Shown here in pieces: positions 56,580 through 64,000 of a stretch of 64,000 nucleotides of DNA. Source of the stretch: Excoecaria cochinchinensis. Its lineage: Eukaryota; Streptophyta; Magnoliopsida; Malpighiales; Euphorbiaceae. Below the pieces are notes generated by a model. It saw nothing but the letters and a program-made list of their open reading frames with translations, made no database searches and was not told the DNA's origin. Position numbers and translations under genes: made by a program. The first letter of the stretch is position 1, and every line of letters starts with the position of its first letter. The stretch spans positions 1,860,001-1,924,000 of the forward strand of contig CANTUQ010000158.1 of the NCBI GenBank assembly GCA_947683425.1, read 5' to 3'.

Positions 56580-56856
56580 GAAGGCAGAGGCGCCGCCGGC
56601 CACCCACGGTGACGGACTGCCACACGCGACACGCCAGATGCCCGGGGGGACCCAGACGAACCGGACGGTGGCCAACGATCTTCCCCACTCACCGGCGAGA
56701 AGGAGATCGGAGGAAGTGGAGCTGCGAGTTTCTAGCGCGATTTTCGGCGAGGCGGCGCGTGACCATCGGCGACGGACTCCTAGCGCCGCAATCTACCCTC
56801 CGACGAAGGCTGTGTCGACCACCAGCGAGCTCCCGACGGCTCCAGCGAGGCAGCAG
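56580..56856 (+). other. GC-rich exon-like segment ending in a consensus splice donor
   Basis: About 277 bases rich in CG (GGCGCCGCCGGCC..., CGGCGAGGCGGCGCG), ending CAG followed by GTAAGTGGG (donor at 56857). Preceded by a purine-rich tract. It resembles a plant gene's first exon and may be a leader exon of the LTR transcript or captured host DNA. No recognisable protein. Confidence 0.4.
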
Positions 56857-56889
56857 GTAAGTGGGTTATTTTTTTTATTTTTATTTCAT

Positions 56890-57007
56890 TTATTGATATT
56901 AATATTATTATTATTACTAGTTGTTTTTTTTATTATTATTACTATTATTGTTGTATGTTAATATATTATTATTATTAATATTATTATTATTATTATTATT
57001 ATTATCA

Positions 57008-57072
<65 letters not shown>

Positions 57073-57131
57073 ATTGTTGTTATTATTATTTGTTATTATT
57101 ATTAGTATTTGTTTTAGTATTATTATCATTA

Positions 57132-57177
<46 letters not shown>

Positions 57178-57420
57178 TATTATGGTTATTATTATTATAT
57201 TGTTGTGTTGTTGTTACTATTATTATTATTATTATTATTATTATTTGGATTAATATTATTTTTATTGTTATTATTATTATTGTGGTGTGAATATTATTTT
57301 TATTATTGATTTTATTGTTATTATTGTGTCGTGAACATTATTTGTACTGTTATTGTTTATCATTATTGTTATTATTTATCATTATTATTACTATAATTAT
57401 TATTTTTATTATTAGTGATT
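56890..57420. repeat. Long ATT/TTG microsatellite in LTR S
   Basis: Over 500 bases of ATT units with an inner block of TTG/GTT units (57042-57070) and interruptions. Frames encoding runs of Leu, Ile or Asn here are artefacts. Confidence 0.9.
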
Positions 57421-58140
57421 ATTATAATTATGCCATTCGTGTTTTATATATATTAATTTGCTAATTCTGTCAGTTTATTCTATTTCTACTGTGTTAGTTT
57501 AATTATTTTTCTCAATTTTTTCATCCAATTATTTATTTATTTATTTATTTAATTATTTAGTTTAATTTAGTCTGTTATTGATCAATATTATTTTTTGTCA
57601 TCACGGTCGGGACGAATAATTTAGGATTTATTTATTATTCGAGGCGTGTATTAATTATTGTTTTATTTTCTTTTATTTTCTTGAGGTCTGTAACATTAAG
57701 CAAATGTATAAATAAGAGTCAGGTCCCGAACCCTATGTAGTTTTAGCCTTATATGGTTACAATTTATTTTCCAATGTTTTATTATTTGGCGACTCCGTTA
57801 TATCTACCTTGTGATACCCAACAGACGCCCTCGTGGGTTGGCTAACAATGGAATGGGGGTGAATCACTATCCATTGCGAAGAGATCAACTTTCATGAGTT
57901 TTAATAAACCTCCATCTGATTTCGAGTCCTAAAAGCGAACTCTCGAGAGAGGCCTAGATGTCGATCGGGGTTCGCGCGCGTCACACACACGCGTAAGGAG
58001 TATCAACTATGCCCACACTTCATCATATAAATTCACATGAATAATCACATTTATAATTTCCATATGCATAATCATTCATTAGTCAAACACAATAGTTTAG
58101 CCAAAATGGGACAACCAATAAGCATTCATAACACACAGGT

Positions 58141-58335
58141 CTGCAGCGCTCGCGACCCACATCGCGCTCGTGATAGACTCAAAGATAACCTTCTGCTGCG
58201 CTCGCGGCACAATTCGCAGACGTGACAGGGCACGAAAGGCTTCTATCGCGCTCGTGCTCCATCTTGCTCCTACGACAAAACACAATCTTGCAATTTTGCC
58301 CCAACAGAGCCCTCTGTCGTGCTCGCAGCCTTGGT
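58141..58335. repeat. CpG-motif cluster in LTR fragment P1
   Basis: Three units of the type CTGCAGCGCTCGCGACCC...CGCGCTCGTGATAGAC, with outer CTGTCGTG/TATCACGA-like arms. Comparable to the T and Athila units. Confidence 0.65.
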
Positions 58336-59519
58336 CGCGCTTGCAACAAAGCCTGAACTATGTGTTCAAACTCCCATCACTCACCTCCTTTTTCATACAC
58401 TTTACAATATCCACACAAATGACTTCCAAAAACCAACATAATATCAATTCCTGCCAACATTGCCTTCTAGCCATATGTTCACCTGTATGTTAACTTCTTA
58501 ATAGCACAAAACTCATTATATTTGGACTCAAAACTAAGGAGTTATGGCCAAGGGAACACAACTGCTCCAAAAGCCCTCCAATAGAACTCTTAGCTACCCT
58601 TATGAGCAATTTCGAATACCTTAAAGTCCTCAAACCAAAAGGACCATTTCTATAACAATTATAGGCATAAACCTTAAGATTCTAATCCAATTAATCTCAT
58701 TCATTTTAGAGTTGTAAAACTCATCTTATGACACAAACAATCTAAATAAGTTAAGATACACTTCCAAACCAGTTTTGCCCTATCAAGCTCATCAAGCTTA
58801 AAATCAACTAAATTGAATCAACCAATTCTCCAAACTCACACTAAACTACCCTGATATACACATAAAAACCTCGGCATTTTCAATTCCACATTAAGTATCC
58901 ATTCATTCACAAATTACATAGCAATTTCTAAAATCACCTAAAATAGGGTTACTTGCTTAGGTCAATAAATTCATGTCAATTAATTTAGCTCAATAAGCTC
59001 ATCACTTTAATTCAATTCATCACATAACATAAATACACATTTTTAACTCAATTGAACACACAATACAAGCATGCATTTCAGAGTTTATCTATTATCAATT
59101 TGACACACAAAAATTCATAGTTTCCCGAACCTCAATCTCTTTTGCTCCAATGTGCTCACTTGGCACTAAGCTCACCAACTTTGTCCTCCCCCTTGTCTTT
59201 TCTCGTCTCTACAACTACATGCACAATCCAATTTTCAAAATTGGAATAATGGAATCAATTCTAGCTTAAAAGAGAAAAGAAAAAGGAGAAGAAGAACAAC
59301 TTAACACCATACTTACCTTGACTAATAGAAAATACAGCACAACTTAGAATTACTTAACCCAACAGTAGAAATTCAATGAATTAAACTAAAAAAGAGGGAG
59401 AACGGAAGAAGAAGAAGAAGAAGAAGAAGAAAAAGAACAACAACAAAGAGGGAGAACAGAAATTGGAGAAGTGACCAGACAAGAGAGTGTTCATGGGTCA
59501 AATCCTCCACTCACATCTT

Positions 59520-59526
59520 CTATATA
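59520..59526 (-). promoter_or_regulatory. TATA box of LTR fragment P1
   Basis: Sense TATATAG in GCAATATATAGAAG, followed downstream by leader-like sequence. Inferred. Confidence 0.4.
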
Positions 59527-59785
59527 TTGCATGCAAACTTGATGTGTTGGCACAACCATCACTCAACACGTGGAATCCATATACTCTTGCTTAAGTTAAT
59601 CCAACCTTAATTAATCTTAATTAATCCAGCCTTAACTTAATCATGCACAACTACACTTTAGTCACATAATTAATTTATATCAAGCAATTAGGCCCTCATT
59701 TTCAATTACACTTAGGTCCAAAATTAGAAACCTCAAATTAAAGTTGTCCAATTACCCTAATTAAGCCAAAATGTTACTAGGGTGA

Positions 59786-59903
59786 ATTCCAGGTATTTAC
59801 GAGGCGGTATTCAAAGATACAATACAGCGGTATCCGAAGATACAATGCAGTGGTATATATATATATATATGAATATATCATATTTCAAACAAATTAACAT
59901 ATA
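59786..59903. other. Short unassigned spacer
   Basis: Contains three GCGGTATYCRAAGATACAAT-like repeats and a short TA run; no gene. Confidence 0.4.
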
Positions 59904-61232
59904 CTATAACACCCATCCCCGACCACTCGCATAGCTTCGCTATGGCAGTCGAAGATGGTCGTCATGACACACATCACATATACATACCCATACAATTGAA
60001 TCTTACACATGATCTTGAACTAACAAATTTAATTTCAAACGAAACGAAATATATTACAAAATGCATACTTTTAACTATTAACTTGTTTTACATATCATGT
60101 TCATTTATTACATCATATCTCTTACATGACAAAACTATTAATTACATTATACATAATACAAAATGCCAAAACCTACACTAACAGCGGGCCCTAGTGTTGA
60201 CCAATAGAAATGTGGGACCGTCCTTCAAGTACGCTTCACTTCTGAACCTACATGGATTAAAACCCGTGCTACGCGATAACTCTTAGTGGGGAAACAACAT
60301 ACAATATACATATACATATAACAATCCTTGGGCAATAATAGGTACATGCTTCATAAACACAGCATTAGTAAGATTTCGGTGTACATATATCGTCATTAGA
60401 AAGTCATATTCAAAAATCACAATATTGCATGACAATCGTATAAGGCATCACATTCAAATTCTTATATCACATAACTTTCACTTTGTTCATTATTGTTTAA
60501 TCTTTCATTATTTGCCTTGATCGTATATCGCATTTGTACTCGTAAGTACTACATTTCGCATTTGTATCCAAAGATACATACTTTCGCATTAGTACCCGTA
60601 GGTACTGAAATAATCAATAAGATAAAAATAATTATGTGAACCCAAGAAGGATTCAATACTCATTAGGGATTCGAAAGGGAATCAAACGCTTCAGCTGCAG
60701 CACTTTGACCCTATAGCCATTCCTATCTATCCACTACTCGACTTGCAGGCTAAATTATTAATCCAATTTTGCATTTACTTATTCTCATGAGATGATATAT
60801 TATCATTGATATCATTCACAGATAATTGGTTTATCAAACAATCGATGCTTCATTATTCAAATATATTCACATAGATCAATGCATTTGTAGTTTTCATATG
60901 CATAATCAAACATAACCCAATATCATAATTCACACAAATAGGACATTAAGAGAATGTCCCTAACTTGAGACTGTCGTGCTTACGATAGACCTCGATAATC
61001 CATTTTGTTGCACTCGCGGCACCAGTCGCGCATGTGACAGAACCAACCAACTACTTATGTTGCACTCGCGGTAATGCACGCGCAACAAAATATAAAGTAA
61101 CAATTTTGCCCATTAGAGCACTCTATCGAGCCCGCAACCCTTGTTGCACTCGCGACAGAGCCTGAACTTCATGTTTAATGCTCCACTCCACAAACCTCTA
61201 TTTCATGCGCCTATCCAATATCCACCTTCATT
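59904..61232 (-). repeat. Tekay-like LTR fragment P2 (sense 3' part)
   Basis: The left end ATAACACCCATCCCCGACC corresponds to a sense 3' terminus (..GGGTGTTAT). Blocks follow in chromovirus LTR order: 'ttagtggggaaac' (60285), GTACCCGTAGGTAC palindromes (60590), a TTCAGCTGCAGC block and a CpG-motif cluster (60970-61160). It breaks at 61233, where P3 starts. It parallels P1 from about 60860 on. Confidence 0.6.
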
Positions 61233-64000
61233 GTAACACCCTTATCCCCGTAGATGATACGAATACCAGATGTCACAGAGCACTGCACTAACAGCCACTA
61301 CAAAGCACTCGATAATTCTATAGATTTTTTTTTTCAACATCAACAATCATAAACGTACATATACAAAACCATAACAATACACTAACACACTAACCACTTA
61401 CTTATACCATATACCATTGCTTCTCTCTACTGCGATCGTAGATATGCCATGCCACTCCTTCTATCCATGTTGTCGATCATTTCTTCTATTGTCTCTACAT
61501 CTTCGGCCACATCAAAAACTAACACAACCTGCGCGTATTAACATTCTACGTGCTGAGCATTAAAAATGCTCAGTGGTGGATACATATCCTAAATTTTTCA
61601 CACTAATATAACATGTATGCACACACAAACATTTCTCTTTTATTTGGATTATGGGAATGTTAATTTCTAAGTCTTTTCGACAGTTTTAACATACATTTAC
61701 TGTAATCATTATCTTTACCTTTATTATTATCACTGTAATCACATTATTCATTATTAATGCTATTATCAATATCACTATCACTTATACTGTTAACTTTTAC
61801 GATATTTTACTAATTCGTTAGGTCTATTAATTTAGGGGTTAGCTATATTAACGATTTTGTAATTATCTTATAAATGTATCCATTCGTTTTTGCTTCTGTA
61901 ACAATTCCTTATCACTTACTCTATCTTTTCAATTTCTATTATCAATGTCTTTAATTTGTACACTAACAATCTTTACAATTATAGTATTTTGTTCAGTTTG
62001 TTAATTCATAATCAATTTCATTAACGATTTTTTTTTTATTGTTTTGTCTATATCATAACTTATAGATTCCTTCTTTTTTAACTTATATGCAAAATTACGG
62101 TCTAAACTCAAATATTCTATTTTTTCCTGAATCACGTATTAAATAGTCATTGTTTTGATATTAGTGACACTGGTTTACTATTACCACTTACTTTATGTTC
62201 CTAACACATTGTTTGCTCTTTTACATTACACTAACTTTTTGAATTAATATCTTTTCACTGTATCCAATCTTTCATTAGGTCACTTAACTTTAATCAATTA
62301 CGAGTAATATTTATTCTTGAATGGTTAACACTATAACTCAAACACTAGCTTACTTGAATACTTAATATTCCATCATTATTCTATTATTTCTTTCTTAATC
62401 AATGCTATTTCTATTATTACTGACTTTGCCATCACTCCTATTACGTACTTTAGAGGTTCTGTATCAATTAACCAATAATATAGCTTTTACATTAATCCTA
62501 ACAATTATTTAATCCACATTTTACATTATTGTCATTTTTGCAGTTTCATTATTCAAACGTAAAATCCCTTCTCAATTTCATTCACTTATATAATCATCAT
62601 TATAATAGGTCTAGTAATTTCTTTTATATTAACACTTCCATATAGTCACACTACAATTTATCACTATTTATCATTTCCCATTATATTTAATTAAACTCTT
62701 TTAATATCCTAATTTAGCAATCACACAATTAATTTCATCAATCCTTTATAAACTTTCATTCAATAACCCTTACCCTATAACTCAATTCACTAAGGCCCCC
62801 TTTAATAATCTTACCATAATTTAATTTACAATTCAGTCCTCTATATTTATCACAATTACAAATTTACCTTTTCTATTTCACTTTATTAATATTATCATTA
62901 TTATTTACATTGTTAGATTTATTAATTTCTATGTCATTCCCTAGTTTACCAATGTACATATATGTATTCAAAACAATGTTTCTGTAACTTCACTTACAAG
63001 TCAATTTCCTCATTAATTTACAGTTAAATCCTTACATTATTTTTTTTAAATAATCAATTACATTTAAGTCCTTGCTTTATCACTTATTTACAAAGGTGCC
63101 ACTAATTAATTCCATTATTACATTAATTTATTATTTGGTATACAATTTACCTTTTTGTTCTTACCATAACATTCTAAATTAAATTACACTTTAATCCTTG
63201 TTTTATCATTAAATTCCACTGTTACCACTCCAATTTACTATAATTATAATTATGCCACTAATTAATCTTAATTTTACTTTTAACTTCTTATTATTATATT
63301 CTATTAAATCATTAATCACATTTAGCTAATAAATTTATCAATTTAATTACATAATCACTCATTAAATCATATTATTCACTATACACATTTTAATCCTTTA
63401 ACTAAACTTATTATTTCATTAATTACATTTAAGTTCTTATTCTTTTTTTTCCTTAATTTCCAATTATGTCCTTATCTTTTCTCATAATTACGTCTATATC
63501 CCCACTTTTATCATAATTCCTTCCATGTCCCTTCTTTTACAATAATTCCATTTATGTCCTCACTTACCACTTAATTACCAAAATGCCATTACATATGCTT
63601 AATTTTACACTTTTAACCTCACTTATTCTTAATTACCACTTTTACCCCTTTTATTATTTTTAATTACCAATTTACCCTTTTTATACTTAAATTCCACTTT
63701 TAACCTTATTCTTTTACCAAACTACATTTAGGTCCCTAATTTGCCGATTTTACACCAAATTACCATTTTAACCTTATATTTTGCCAAAATTACCAAATTA
63801 CCCTTATAATTACACTTTTTACCTAACTTCACCACTTTTTACCTACTTAATGTAAATTTACCATTTTACCCTTAAACTTTTCATTTATTCCCATTTTCAC
63901 TCATTTTCATACTTATTACTATTTTCATTAATTTTATCATATAATTACCATTATGCCCCTAAATTTTTATAAAATTACAACATTGCCTTTAAAGTACCTT
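61233..64000 (-). repeat. Tekay-like LTR P3, inserted in P2, running off the right edge
   Basis: The left end TGTAACACCCTTATCCCCG is a sense 3' LTR terminus in reverse. 'GCTGAGCATTAAAAATGCTCAG' (61552-61573) is the stem-loop that other Tekay LTRs here have before the 3' end (compare 39091-39105). From about 61640 to the edge the plus strand is very poor in G and made of degenerate ATTACATTTAAGTCC/AATTACC-like units. No gene seen. Confidence 0.55.

Larger units (their letters stand above)
55904..57985 (+). mobile_element. Ogre-like solo LTR S (about 2082 bp)
   Basis: Starts TGTAGATATCGGGTCCTGAGG and ends TTCGCGCGCGTCACA, the Ogre LTR form. Flanks gacac (55899-55903) and cacac (57986-57990) are an imperfect target duplication; no primer site follows, so it is a solo LTR or a truncated element. 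Contains a GC-rich segment (56580-56856), a long ATT/TTG microsatellite and the 'ttggcgactcc' block near 57786. Confidence 0.72.
57991..59785 (-). repeat. Tekay-like LTR fragment P1 (sense 5' two-thirds)
   Basis: On the minus strand it begins CACCCTAGTAACATTTTGGC (59785), close to the LTR start of H (CACCCTAGTAATTTTGAGC). It contains a TATA box (59526-59520), a CT/GAA-rich tract and a CpG-motif cluster at 58141-58335. The sense 3' end is cut at solo LTR S. Confidence 0.65.

Noticed and set aside
56917..57290. Frames of poly-Leu/Ile/Asn
   Set aside because: Translation of ATT/TTG microsatellite.
58037..58493. Frames of 62 and 107 codons in P1
   Set aside because: They cover the CpG-motif cluster of an LTR fragment and match no family.

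Overview
This window looks like heterochromatic, repeat-dense DNA from a large-genome flowering plant. I see no complete host gene, rRNA or tRNA gene, operon or CRISPR array. Nearly all of it can be assigned to nested LTR retrotransposons of three plant Ty3/gypsy lineages: Ogre/Tat, Athila, and Tekay-type chromoviruses with a chromodomain. A hAT-type miniature element and a CACTA-type element are also present; the CACTA element carries a spliced fragment of a protein phosphatase 2A scaffold-subunit gene. The organism cannot be named from this sequence.

Left part (1-17.2 kb). An Ogre/Tat element (Y, minus strand) enters from the left edge: gag 1-785, tRNA-Arg-type primer site, 5' LTR 1704-3753. 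It abuts an older Ogre-like LTR fragment (3754-4758). An Athila element (A, plus strand, from 4759) follows, with 5' LTR, tRNA-Asp-type primer site, a gag with two stops, no pol, and a 3' open reading frame. That frame is cut at 9802 by an inserted, truncated Ogre LTR (Z, 9803-11027). A CACTA-type element (about 11135-15793) with the PP2A-A fragment comes next, then another Ogre-like LTR fragment ending at 17241.

Middle (17.2-55.9 kb). A single Tekay-type chromovirus (H, plus strand) is split into three parts: protease-RT (17242-18831), RNase H-integrase (35411-36503) and integrase end plus chromodomain plus 3' LTR (52795-55868). The first gap is Ogre element B (18832-35405, minus strand, target duplication atcct/ctcct), which itself holds two solo LTRs (23381-24887 and 29506-31791). 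The second gap is Ogre remnant W (36504-52794, minus strand, duplication gtacc). W holds a hAT-like miniature element (50122-50817, 8-bp duplication) and the most unusual object in the window, element T (36823-48096): three LTRs and two internal regions in strict LTR-int-LTR-int-LTR order with an exact 4265-bp period, bounded by one target duplication (caaga). T is a gag-only chromovirus derivative that lost protease, RT, RNase H and most of integrase at one shared deletion junction.

Right part (55.9-64 kb). H's LTR is followed by a degenerate tRNA-Met-type primer site, which hints at a second tandem LTR arrangement. Then come an Ogre-like LTR (55904-57985) with a long ATT/TTG microsatellite and three minus-strand Tekay-like LTR pieces, the last strongly G-poor on the plus strand.

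A cross-cutting pattern: the LTRs of all three lineages are AT-rich but carry compact clusters of CpG-rich, near-palindromic motifs, immediately upstream of a TATA box in Ogre LTRs and in the LTR interior in Athila and Tekay LTRs. One motif with TCTGTCGCGA-like outer arms recurs in both Athila and Tekay LTRs. All boundaries and percentages here are by-eye estimates.
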